Under the pieces are notes generated by a model. That model saw only the letters and a program-made list of their open reading frames with translations, had not been told where the DNA came from and did not search any database. Both the position numbers and the translations under genes were made by a program. A DNA stretch of 19,374 bases from an uncultured Oscillospiraceae bacterium (GTDB taxonomy: Bacteria > Bacillota > Clostridia > Oscillospirales > Ruminococcaceae). The stretch is from assembly GCA_934486875.1 (NCBI GenBank), contig CAKSPU010000041.1, positions 1 through 19,374 of the forward strand, written 5' to 3'. Of this stretch, positions 1-6,755 are shown piece after piece. Each line of letters begins with the position of its first letter. Within the stretch, counting starts at the first letter, position 1.

Positions 1-35
1 AGCTGTTCACGCTGAAACTATGTGTATTATTTCGC

Positions 36-85
36 ATATCCACACGCTTTTGCGTAGATTTTGATTCTATGTGGACGGGTTCTTA
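36..85. repeat. possible end of a diverged palindromic repeat
   Basis: Small nested inverted repeats are visible: TCCACA (39-44) pairs with TGTGGA (70-75), and ACGC (44-47) with GCGT (52-55) around TTTT. The stretch ends with GACGGGTTCTTA (74-85). The same 12-mer closes the long palindrome further right, at 12988-12999, and is preceded there too by a TGTG. I infer that this may be the right end of a second, diverged copy of that element, cut by the window edge. The alternative is chance plus an unrelated hairpin. Confidence 0.35.
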
Positions 86-125
86 CATTTTTTTGTATGT
101 GCTTTTTGTTTATACCCATAAACAG

Positions 126-154
126 GAATTATCACCCTCAACCCTGCATAAAAT
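126..154 (+). promoter_or_regulatory. sigma-E-like promoter candidate for spoIIID
   Basis: CATAAAAT (147-154) resembles the sigma-E -10 (CATACAAT-like). It lies 14 nt downstream of GAATTAT (126-132), a weak match to the sigma-E -35 (ATATT-like). spoIIID is a sigma-E gene in Bacillus, which is why I looked for it. An inverted repeat TATCAT/ATGATA (154-159/168-173) follows before the ribosome binding site and could be an operator. By-eye match only. Confidence 0.3.
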
Positions 155-186
155 ATCATAATTCCAAATGATAACGGGGGAGAGAT

Positions 187-462
187 ATGAACGAGCTGAC
201 ATTCGATGACAAAAAGGAAAGGTCGGAAATATTAGGGGAATATATAATCGAAAAAAAGTCCACCGTGAGAGATGCCGCCAAAGCTTATGGAATAAGTAAA
301 TCTACAGTACATAAAGACCTCACAGAAAAACTTCCGCACATAAATTCAGCACTTTATAGAGAAGTGAAAAAAGTGCTTGAAACTAACAAAAGAGAGCGGC
401 ATATCAGGGGCGGAATGGCGACAAAGCATAAATATGAGCTGATGCAGAAGAAAGAGCAGTGA
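187..462 (+). CDS. spoIIID: SpoIIID sporulation transcription factor
   Basis: A 91-residue DNA-binding protein of the SpoIIID family, the mother-cell regulator that in Bacillus and Clostridium modulates sigma-E genes and prepares for sigma-K. It carries the family pattern: an N-terminal helix with a GEYIIEKKSTVRDAA-like segment, a helix-turn-helix at about residues 26-46 (AKAYGISKSTVHKDL), LPHIN, and the basic RHIRGG-ATKHKY tail. Length is slightly above the usual 80-95. ATG follows a G-rich ribosome binding site (GGGGGAG, ~176-182). No sporulation gene flanks it directly; pcrA follows with its own promoter, so it appears monocistronic. Overlapping inverted repeats lie just after its stop. 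Family assignment is firm; regulation by sigma-E is inferred from homologues. Confidence 0.95.
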   Translation: MNELTFDDKKERSEILGEYIIEKKSTVRDAAKAYGISKSTVHKDLTEKLPHINSALYREVKKVLETNKRERHIRGGMATKHKYELMQKKEQ

Positions 463-476
463 AAAAATGTATGATT

Positions 477-513
477 CTGCGGTTTGATAGATAAAATCTG
501 ACCGCAGGTCAGA
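477..513 (+). other. two overlapping, mutually exclusive hairpins after spoIIID
   Basis: CTGCGGT (477-483) pairs perfectly with ACCGCAG (501-507). TCTGACC (497-503) pairs perfectly with GGTCAGA (507-513) across a 3-nt loop. The second stem uses bases of the first, so only one can form at a time. No T tract follows, so this is not a classical intrinsic terminator. It lies 15 nt after the spoIIID stop and upstream of the pcrA promoter. Possible roles are 3'-end protection, a weak terminator or a protein site. Confidence 0.45.
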
Positions 514-588
514 TACGGAAACAAATTAAAATAATTATTATTAAAATGTTAAAAATAGGCTTTCCCTATTCCTATGATTTTGAAAGTG

Positions 589-597
589 TGCTATAAT
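589..597 (+). promoter_or_regulatory. extended -10 promoter for pcrA
   Basis: TGCTATAAT (589-597) is a perfect extended -10 element (TGnTATAAT). The -35 region at 17-18 bp spacing is poor, as is usual for extended -10 promoters. Transcription would start near 604 and give a leader of about 95 nt. The leader contains GCCGAAG (611-617) pairing with CTTCGGC (655-661), and a short open frame of 10 codons (646-678, AGAGGA upstream, stop TAA) ending 19 nt before the pcrA ATG. Confidence 0.55.
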
Positions 598-697
598 ATA
601 CATTGACCACGCCGAAGAGTGATTTTTAGAGGATAACTGTTCCATATGACAAAGCTTCGGCAAATATTTCAGCATTAAATAGGAGAGCTTGAAGGTA

Positions 698-3073
698 ATG
701 AGTGATTTCATTAAGGCTAAAAGAGCCGTACTCAACAAGTATTTTGAACGAATGAATGATATGCAGCGTGAGGCTGTGTTTTCTATTAAAGGTCCTGTGC
801 TTATTCTTGCAGGCGCAGGAAGCGGAAAGACCACAGTTCTGGTCAACCGTATTGCCAATATGATACTTTTCGGAAACGCATATGCGGACGAAAGCGACTA
901 TGCCGCACTTTCCGATGATGATATGAAGTTCCTTGAAAATTATGACGGCGACCGTTCCGAGAAAACTGTTTCACGTCTTTCCGATATAATTGCCTGTGAG
1001 CCTGTAAAGCCTTGGAATATTCTTGCAATAACCTTTACAAACAAGGCTGCCAATGAACTTAAACAGCGTCTTTCAGATATGCTCGGCGAGGAAACAGGTG
1101 GCAGGATAAACGCTTCCACATTCCACTCTGCCTGTGTGCGCATTCTCAGAAGAGAGATAGAAAAGCTTGGTTATTCAAGCAGTTTTACCATTTATGACAG
1201 TGATGACAGCCAGCGCCTTATCAAGACAAGTATGGAAGCTCTGGACATTTCCGACAAGGCTATCCACCCAAAGGCTGTGGCGGCTGTAATATCTGCCTGC
1301 AAGGACAAGCTCATTACTCCCGAGGAGTTTGAGGGTGAGGCTGCGGGAGATTACAAGAAGCTCACCGTTTCAAAGATATATAAGGAATATCAGTCACGTC
1401 TGCGCAGTGCTGACGCACTTGATTTTGATGACATCATTATGCTTACCGTTCAGCTTTTTGAGCAGAACCCCGATGTCCTTGACCATTACCGCAACCTTTA
1501 CAAGTATATAATGGTAGACGAGTATCAGGACACAAATATGGCGCAGTATCGTCTTGTTTCACTTCTTGCGGACAAGTATAAAAATCTTTGCGTTGTAGGT
1601 GATGATGACCAGTCAATATACCGTTTCAGAGGTGCGACCATAGAGAATATTCTTTCCTTTGAGGAACAGTTTGAAGGCTGCAAGGTCATTAAGCTGGAGC
1701 AGAATTACCGTTCAACACAGGTAATTCTTGATGCCGCAAACTCCGTTATTTCCAATAACACAGGCAGAAAGAGCAAGGCTCTCTGGACTGATGTCAAGGA
1801 AGGCGAAAAGATAACTGTTTACAAGGCTTCCGATGAGGCTGCCGAGTCGAAATATGTTGCTAACATAATTCTTGACGGCGTTAAGGACGGCAGAGCTTAC
1901 AAGGATTATGCTATACTTTACCGTATGAATGCTCAGTCCAACTCACTTGAAAAGGCATTCACCGCCGGAGGCATTCCATACAGAGTCATCGGCGGTATGC
2001 GATTCTATGACCGCAAGGAGATCAAGGATATCGTTGCATACCTTTCGGTTATAAACAATCCAAATGATATGCTCCGATTCAAGAGAATAGTCAATGAGCC
2101 AAAGCGTGGAATCGGTGACAGTACTCTTTCTATGATAGAACAGATATCCATTGACCTTAAGCGTCCTCCCGTTGAGGTTATGAAGGATTCCGAGTCTCTT
2201 GCTCCTCTGAGCAAAAAATCGGCATCTCTTATAAAAACAGCAGAGATGTTCGCTTTTCTTGAAGAATCAGCAAAGAAACTTCCTCTTGATGAACTGTTCG
2301 ATGTAGTTGTTGACAGGACGGGCTATGCCGCAATGCTCAAGACCCAGGGCGATGAGGGAATTGCACGTCTTGAAAATATCGAAGAGCTTAAGTCAAATAT
2401 CAAGGCATTTATGGACGCAAAGGCAGAAGCAGGAGAGCCTGCTGAGCTTTCCGATTTTCTTGAGGAAATATCGCTGTATACTGATGTTGACAAGCTTGAT
2501 GCAGATGCAGATGCCGTTTCAATGATGACAATGCATTCCGCAAAGGGACTTGAATTTCCTGTTGTGTTCATAGTAGGTATGGAGGACGGAATTTTCCCGG
2601 GTCTCAGGAGTCTTGACAATCCTGAGGATCTTGAAGAGGAACGCCGCCTTGCATATGTCGGCATTACCCGTGCCAAGGAAAAGCTGTACATCACTCACGC
2701 CCAGCAGAGAATGCTGTTCGGTTCGACCCAGCGCAATTTCCAGTCCAAGTTCATTAAGGAAATCGACAAGGACTGCATTGAGCGTATTGACGGAACTGTA
2801 AAGACCACAAAGAAAGTGGCTGATGACAGCATTACAGCTCCTGTTCACGCATACACTCTCCAGAGTCAGCTCGCCAGCAAGAAGATCGAGGAAGCTAAGA
2901 AGAATGCTTCCGTTCAGTATGGCATTGGCGACAGGGTGAAACACAAGACCTTTGGAGAGGGCACCATAGTTTCAATGAAGCCAATGGGCAACGATCATCT
3001 GCTTGAGATCGCATTCGATACAGTGGGAACCAAGAAGCTTATGGCTAATTTCGCAAAGATAGTCAAGGCATAA
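698..3073 (+). CDS. pcrA: UvrD/Rep-family ATP-dependent DNA helicase PcrA
   Basis: Superfamily 1A 3'-5' helicase, 791 residues, acting in repair and replication-transcription conflicts. All motifs are present in order: Q-motif region (MNDMQREAV, ~19-27), Walker A AGAGSGKTT (38-46), Ia TFTNKAANEL, II VDEYQDT, III GDDDQSIYRFRGA, IV LEQNYRST, V MTMHSAKGLEFPVVF, VI EERRLAYVGITRAKE. The last ~50 residues (GDRVKHKTFGEGTIV...) match the Tudor-like RNA polymerase-binding tail of PcrA. About 45 acidic residues between motifs I and Ia (after ILFGNAYADES) are absent from Bacillus PcrA but resemble clostridial versions. A TTG at 689 would start nine bases earlier, but AGGAGAG (681-687) is correctly spaced (10 nt) for ATG 698, so I chose that. 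No partner LigA follows; instead a small PNPOx gene lies 32 bp downstream, probably co-transcribed. Confidence 0.96.
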   Translation: MSDFIKAKRAVLNKYFERMNDMQREAVFSIKGPVLILAGAGSGKTTVLVNRIANMILFGNAYADESDYAALSDDDMKFLENYDGDRSEKTVSRLSDIIACEPVKPWNILAITFTNKAANELKQRLSDMLGEETGGRINASTFHSACVRILRREIEKLGYSSSFTIYDSDDSQRLIKTSMEALDISDKAIHPKAVAAVISACKDKLITPEEFEGEAAGDYKKLTVSKIYKEYQSRLRSADALDFDDIIMLTVQLFEQNPDVLDHYRNLYKYIMVDEYQDTNMAQYRLVSLLADKYKNLCVVGDDDQSIYRFRGATIENILSFEEQFEGCKVIKLEQNYRSTQVILDAANSVISNNTGRKSKALWTDVKEGEKITVYKASDEAAESKYVANIILDGVKDGRAYKDYAILYRMNAQSNSLEKAFTAGGIPYRVIGGMRFYDRKEIKDIVAYLSVINNPNDMLRFKRIVNEPKRGIGDSTLSMIEQISIDLKRPPVEVMKDSESLAPLSKKSASLIKTAEMFAFLEESAKKLPLDELFDVVVDRTGYAAMLKTQGDEGIARLENIEELKSNIKAFMDAKAEAGEPAELSDFLEEISLYTDVDKLDADADAVSMMTMHSAKGLEFPVVFIVGMEDGIFPGLRSLDNPEDLEEERRLAYVGITRAKEKLYITHAQQRMLFGSTQRNFQSKFIKEIDKDCIERIDGTVKTTKKVADDSITAPVHAYTLQSQLASKKIEEAKKNASVQYGIGDRVKHKTFGEGTIVSMKPMGNDHLLEIAFDTVGTKKLMANFAKIVKA

Positions 3074-3105
3074 AAGCAGCATTATTTTTTGCAGGAGGAA
3101 TTTTT

Positions 3106-3498
3106 ATGGAAAAAGCAGTAAAATTTCTTAAAGATGCAGGCACTTATTATCTTGCCACCGCTGAGGGCGACCAACCAAGAGTACGTCCTTTCGGAACAGC
3201 ACATATTTTTGAAGGCAAGCTTTACATTCAGACGGGTAAGAAAAAGGACGTATCGAAGCAGCTCCATATAAATCCCAAGGCAGAGATATGCGCATTCAAG
3301 GACGGAGAATGGCTCCGTATTACGGGTGAGCTTATTGAAGATGACCGTGTGGAAGCAAGGCAGTCAATGCTTGACGCATATCCATCTCTTAAGAGTATGT
3401 ATGCGGCTGATGACGGAAACACAGAGGTTTTCTACTTTAAAAATGCCACTGCAACTTTTTCTTCATTCACACACGAACCGGAAGTTGTGAAATTCTGA
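3106..3498 (+). CDS. pyridoxamine 5'-phosphate oxidase-fold protein
   Basis: A 130-residue split-barrel flavin-binding protein of the PNPOx-like family. The opening MEKAVKFLKDAGTYYLATAEGDQPRVRPFG is typical of the small clostridial members, as is the later GKKKDVSKQLHINPKAEICAF (about residues 44-64) and WLRITGEL. These proteins bind FMN or F420-like cofactors or act in general flavin reduction; the substrate cannot be read from sequence. A strong GGAGG site sits before the ATG. It lies 32 bp after pcrA with no terminator between them, so it probably shares that transcript, and it ends 4 bp before a strong hairpin terminator. A true PdxH is unlikely because the protein is too short (PdxH is ~200 residues). 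Confidence 0.82.
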   Translation: MEKAVKFLKDAGTYYLATAEGDQPRVRPFGTAHIFEGKLYIQTGKKKDVSKQLHINPKAEICAFKDGEWLRITGELIEDDRVEARQSMLDAYPSLKSMYAADDGNTEVFYFKNATATFSSFTHEPEVVKF

Positions 3499-3502
3499 GA
3501 AA

Positions 3503-3533
3503 AAAGCCCCTTTCCGTATCGGAGAGGGGCTTT
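3503..3533. terminator. bidirectional intrinsic terminator
   Basis: A 14-bp stem (AAAGCCCCTTTCCG with CGGAGAGGGGCTTT, one G-T pair) closes a 3-nt loop. It sits between the convergent ends of the PNPOx and asparaginase genes. The leftward transcript would end in a T6 run; the rightward tail is less T-rich (TTTGGTTAT). It probably serves both genes. Confidence 0.88.
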
Positions 3534-3535
3534 GG

Positions 3536-4450
3536 TTATATATCAAACATCATTTCAGCCACAGCCGCTTCCGCACTCATATTTCCGCCTGAAATTATTC
3601 CAAGCTTTGCGGCAGCTGTTCCGACCTCATAAATGCTCATATCAATGCCGTCATAAAGGCACTGGGATATGAGCATAATTTTTATGCCCATTGATATGAC
3701 CTGCTCAATGCTGTCAAGGAGGCGATGAGGTATGCCTCCTGCGCCGTAGCCTTCAATAACAATGCCTTTCACACCCATTTCGGCAGCGTATGTGAATATG
3801 CTGCCATCAGTCAGGGGAGTAAGCTTTATGAGCATAACATTTTCATTTATTTCTGAGTTGAAATGGTACTCTGTATCCACATCGGGAAGTTCATTCATTA
3901 TAAGCCTATCATTCTGGATAAATCCCGTATATCCGCAGGAGCTTACGAATGCATTGTCATTTTCGGTATAGTCCTTGTGCGCCCTGTCACCCCTGATGAG
4001 CTTGTCACCGAAAAGAAGAAATACATCTTTGAGAGAACTGTCGGCGGCAGCCTTAATGGCATTAAAAAGATTGGTTCTTCCGTCGGAATCATCATAATAA
4101 AACGGTCTCTGCGCTCCTGTGATGATAACGGGTATGGGTGTGCCCGAAAGCATTTTTCTTAGCACTGCCGATGTGTATGCCATTGTGTCAGTGCCGTGGG
4201 TTATGACGATACCGTTATAACCCTCATTTATAGCTTTGTTTGCTTCTGTGCCTAAAAGCTTCATATCTTTGACGGAAATATCGCTGCTGTCGATGTTCAT
4301 AATGCACCGAGGAAAAATTTCAGCCTCTGTTTCCGGGAGCATACTCAGCATATCACGCATCTGAGAATCCGCAGCAGCGGGGTGGAGCCCGTTTTCGGTC
4401 TGAATGCAGGATATTGTGCCGCCTGTTGCAAGCCATTTTATCTTTTTCAA
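3536..4450 (-). CDS. ansA: type I (cytoplasmic) L-asparaginase
   Basis: Asparaginase/glutaminase-fold amidohydrolase, 304 residues, converting L-asparagine to aspartate and ammonia. The N terminus carries the first catalytic signature ATGGTIS (T12), followed by the substrate loop NIDSSDI (52-58), the second signature ITHGTDTMAYTSAVLRKM (about 83-100; T87, D88), TGAQRP (111-116), and a lysine near 159 (RAHKDY). There is no signal peptide, so a cytoplasmic housekeeping enzyme is expected. It is somewhat shorter than the ~330 residues usual in the family. The start is TTG at 4448-4450: there is no ATG between AAAGGA and the ATGGTIS motif, and the spacing (~10 nt) fits. Divergent from the TSUP genes, with its own promoter. 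Confidence 0.93.
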   Translation of the reverse strand: MKKIKWLATGGTISCIQTENGLHPAAADSQMRDMLSMLPETEAEIFPRCIMNIDSSDISVKDMKLLGTEANKAINEGYNGIVITHGTDTMAYTSAVLRKMLSGTPIPVIITGAQRPFYYDDSDGRTNLFNAIKAAADSSLKDVFLLFGDKLIRGDRAHKDYTENDNAFVSSCGYTGFIQNDRLIMNELPDVDTEYHFNSEINENVMLIKLTPLTDGSIFTYAAEMGVKGIVIEGYGAGGIPHRLLDSIEQVISMGIKIMLISQCLYDGIDMSIYEVGTAAAKLGIISGGNMSAEAAVAEMMFDI

Positions 4451-4482
4451 AGCAGTATTTTCCTTTCATATGACTTTATATT

Positions 4483-4511
4483 ATTGTACCACAAAAACAT
4501 TATATTGTAAA
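4483..4511 (-). promoter_or_regulatory. sigma-A promoter for the asparaginase gene
   Basis: Read on the minus strand, TTTACA (4511-4506) and TACAAT (4488-4483) are separated by exactly 17 bp. The -10 lies about 33 bp upstream of the TTG start. Confidence 0.65.
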
Positions 4512-4574
4512 TGTTATATTTTCCGAAACAGTGCAGAAAATATTATATATCATTCTGAAAGGAACATCCGGAAA

Positions 4575-4928
4575 ATGAACGAAAAAAACAAAATGCGTCT
4601 CCTTGGCGGACTTGCAGGCATTGCAAACGGTTTTTTCGGCTCGGGCGGTGGGATAATTGCCGTTCCTATGCTAAAAAAAGCAGGCTTTGAAGCTAAAAAA
4701 GCCCACGCAGGCTCGCTTGCACTTACACTTCCGCTGTCAGTCATATCCGCACTTTTTTATATGGGAAACGGAAGCTTTCAGTGGCAGAGTGCTGTTAAAC
4801 TCATACCTTTCGGACTTGCAGGTGCTGTACTGGGCACATTTTTAATGAAAAAGATACCTGTAAGGCTCCTGTCAGGGATATTCGGGCTTCTGCTCGTTAT
4901 TGCGGGGGTGAGAAATCTGTTCTTATGA
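4575..4928 (+). CDS. half-size TauE/SafE (TSUP) membrane protein, N-terminal-type half
   Basis: A 117-residue integral membrane protein with about four hydrophobic segments, matching the first repeat of TauE/SafE anion permeases. The glycine-rich signature is NGFFGSGGGIIAVPML at about residues 17-32. Ordinary TSUP proteins are ~250 residues and contain two such repeats; here the second repeat is a separate gene whose ATG overlaps this stop (ATGA, 4925-4928). The two are probably translationally coupled and act as a heterodimer. Positive residues cluster at the N terminus and after segments 1 (KKAGFEAKK) and 3 (KKIPVR). The chosen ATG has GAAAGGAA 12 nt upstream; an earlier in-frame extension would run into the asparaginase gene. 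Substrate (sulfite, sulfonate or another anion) is unknown. Confidence 0.85.
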   Translation: MNEKNKMRLLGGLAGIANGFFGSGGGIIAVPMLKKAGFEAKKAHAGSLALTLPLSVISALFYMGNGSFQWQSAVKLIPFGLAGAVLGTFLMKKIPVRLLSGIFGLLLVIAGVRNLFL

Positions 4929-5296
4929 CGATCCTAACTTTTATAGCTGCATTTCTCACGGGACTTCTTGCATCTCTTGGCGTTGGCGGCGGAATGATCC
5001 TCATAATATGGTTCACAGCGGTAATGGGTATGTCTCAGCTTGAATCACAGGGGATAAATCTTCTTTTTTTCCTGCCCATAGCTTTGCTGTCTGTCATTAT
5101 CCACAGAAAAAACGGGCTTATTGAATTAAAAAGGCTTGTTCCTGCATTTTTCACCGGTGTACTTGGTGCGGCGGCGGGAGCGTACTTTGCAAAGCTTATG
5201 GGTTCCGAGCTTTTGGGAAAAATATTCGCCGTATTTATCCTGCTGATAGGCGTGAAAGAGCTTTTTTCGGCAATATTTGGCAATAATCGGGAATAG
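4925..5296 (+). CDS. half-size TauE/SafE (TSUP) membrane protein, C-terminal-type half
   Basis: A 123-residue membrane protein, the second TSUP repeat, with signature TGLLASLGVGGGMILIIWF at about residues 12-30 and about four hydrophobic segments. Its start overlaps the previous stop by 4 nt, the usual sign of coupling and a shared complex. Its positive loops lie after segment 2 (HRKNGLIELKR) and at the C-terminal end, whereas those of the partner lie after segments 1 and 3. That is compatible with opposite or offset membrane orientation, though by-eye segment counts are uncertain. There is no sign that the pair is a broken single gene: the overlap is clean, both halves keep the glycine motif, and neither shows internal stops. 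Not linked to sulfur genes here. Confidence 0.85.
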   Translation: MTILTFIAAFLTGLLASLGVGGGMILIIWFTAVMGMSQLESQGINLLFFLPIALLSVIIHRKNGLIELKRLVPAFFTGVLGAAAGAYFAKLMGSELLGKIFAVFILLIGVKELFSAIFGNNRE

Positions 5297-5299
5297 TGC

Positions 5300-5328
5300 T
5301 TGCTTTTGGCTGCACAGTGTGGTATAAT
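5300..5328 (+). promoter_or_regulatory. sigma-A promoter for the sugar-phosphate transferase gene
   Basis: TTGCTT (5300-5305) and TATAAT (5323-5328) are separated by 17 bp. A start near 5335 gives a ~50-nt leader before the ATG at 5385. Confidence 0.7.
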
Positions 5329-5384
5329 AAAATAGTATATGATTATGAAAGACTGTGCTTTGAAAGGACTGTACTTTTCCAAAA

Positions 5385-6755
5385 ATGAATGAAAAAAAGA
5401 GAAATAAATATAAACGTTTCATAATGGGGCTCATTTCATCTGTGCTTGTGGTGTTTCTCCTCGGAACATATGCATATGTTTGGCTCACCCATTACAACAT
5501 TAAGCTTGAAAACTCCCGTATTCAGGCGGATTATTTCGGCTGGAAGGGAAATATGCTCATATTTGCGGTGTATCTCCTGCTGATATTTCTGTTTTCAAGG
5601 ATATATAACGGCTTCAGGATAGGTCTGCTGAGAGTGTCGGATATTATCTATTCCCAGTCCCTGTCGATGCTGTTCATAAACGGAATCACCTATATACAGA
5701 TATGTCTTTTGGAGCGTTCCGTGGCTGATATCCCACCTATGCTCATAAAGACCGTTATTGACATTGCGTTTATCTTCATCTGGGCATTTAGCGGCAACAG
5801 AATATATTCCAAGCTTTATGCGCCTAAGAAAATGGTCATCATTTACGGAAGCAGACAGGCTGTGCCGCTGGTGGAAAAAATGAGCGGCCGTGAGGACAGA
5901 TTTATGATATGCCGTGCGGTGAGCTGTGAGGAGGATATGAGCGTAATAACCGAGCTTATTGACGAATTTGACGCTGTTATCATCTGCGATGTTCCCAGCG
6001 AGAGGAAAAACGATATTCTGAAAATATGCTTTGACCGTTCAAAGCGCACATATGTGACCCCGAAGCTCTCCGACATCATCATCAGAGGTGCGGAGCAGAT
6101 ACATCTTTTTGACACGCCCCTCCTTGTGTGCAGAAATACAGGCTTGTCCGCAGAGGAGCTTATACTCAAAAGAATGCTTGACCTTGCGGTTTCGTTTGTG
6201 GGATTTATCGTGACACTGCCCATAATGCTCATAACCGCTCTTTGCATCAAGCTTTATGACGGCGGCCCTGTTTTTTACACACAGGAAAGACTTACCAAAG
6301 ACGGAAAGGTGTTCAAGGTATATAAATTCAGAAGTATGCGTACAGATGCCGAAAGCGACGGCGTTGCCCGTCTGGCAGGGGAGAATGACGACAGAATAAC
6401 CCCTGTTGGCAAGGTCATCAGGAAGGTAAGGATAGATGAGCTTCCGCAGATACTTAATGTATTAAAGGGCGATATGTCAATTGTGGGACCCCGCCCCGAG
6501 CGCCCCGAGCTTGCAGCGGAAAACGAGAAAATTATGCCCGAATTCAGCTACAGGCTCAAGGTAAAGGCAGGTCTCACGGGATATGCACAGGTGCTTGGAA
6601 AATATAATACAACACCCTATGACAAGCTGAGACTTGATCTGATGTACATTGAGCAGTATTCATTCCTGCTTGATCTCAAGCTCATACTTATGACCATAAA
6701 GATACTTTTTGTTCCCGAAAGTACAGAGGGTGTCAAGGAGGACAAGTTATCCTAA
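5385..6755 (+). CDS. polyprenyl-phosphate sugar-phosphate transferase (exopolysaccharide priming enzyme)
   Basis: A 456-residue membrane enzyme of the WcaJ/WbaP-like class (bacterial sugar transferase domain), which moves a sugar phosphate from a nucleotide sugar to undecaprenyl phosphate and so starts capsule, exopolysaccharide or teichuronic-type chains. The N-terminal ~145 residues hold several membrane segments, followed by a nucleotide-fold middle region (KKMVIIYGSR..., ~148-205). The catalytic domain starts near 261 (LKRMLDLAVS) and contains GGPVFYTQER (~293-302), YKFRSMRTDAE (~313-323), RKVRIDELPQILNVLKGDMSIVGPRPE (~346-372) and KAGLTGYAQV. No glycosyltransferases or flippases flank it, so it is an orphan priming enzyme. 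The AAAGGA at 5363-5368 is rather far (16 nt) from the ATG, so initiation may be weak. Its last 9 bp overlap the convergent gene. Confidence 0.9.
   Translation: MNEKKRNKYKRFIMGLISSVLVVFLLGTYAYVWLTHYNIKLENSRIQADYFGWKGNMLIFAVYLLLIFLFSRIYNGFRIGLLRVSDIIYSQSLSMLFINGITYIQICLLERSVADIPPMLIKTVIDIAFIFIWAFSGNRIYSKLYAPKKMVIIYGSRQAVPLVEKMSGREDRFMICRAVSCEEDMSVITELIDEFDAVIICDVPSERKNDILKICFDRSKRTYVTPKLSDIIIRGAEQIHLFDTPLLVCRNTGLSAEELILKRMLDLAVSFVGFIVTLPIMLITALCIKLYDGGPVFYTQERLTKDGKVFKVYKFRSMRTDAESDGVARLAGENDDRITPVGKVIRKVRIDELPQILNVLKGDMSIVGPRPERPELAAENEKIMPEFSYRLKVKAGLTGYAQVLGKYNTTPYDKLRLDLMYIEQYSFLLDLKLILMTIKILFVPESTEGVKEDKLS

Noticed and set aside
2323..2944. Two minus-strand open frames (123 and 141 codons) within pcrA
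   Set aside because: They lie opposite conserved helicase motifs, with no start signals; shadows.
4404..4574. N-terminal extension of the first TSUP gene to 4404
   Set aside because: It would overlap the asparaginase gene and its promoter, and the ribosome binding site at 4557-4563 fits ATG 4575.
4925..4928. TSUP pair as a frameshifted pseudogene
   Set aside because: The ATGA overlap, good length of both halves and intact motifs indicate two designed genes rather than decay.
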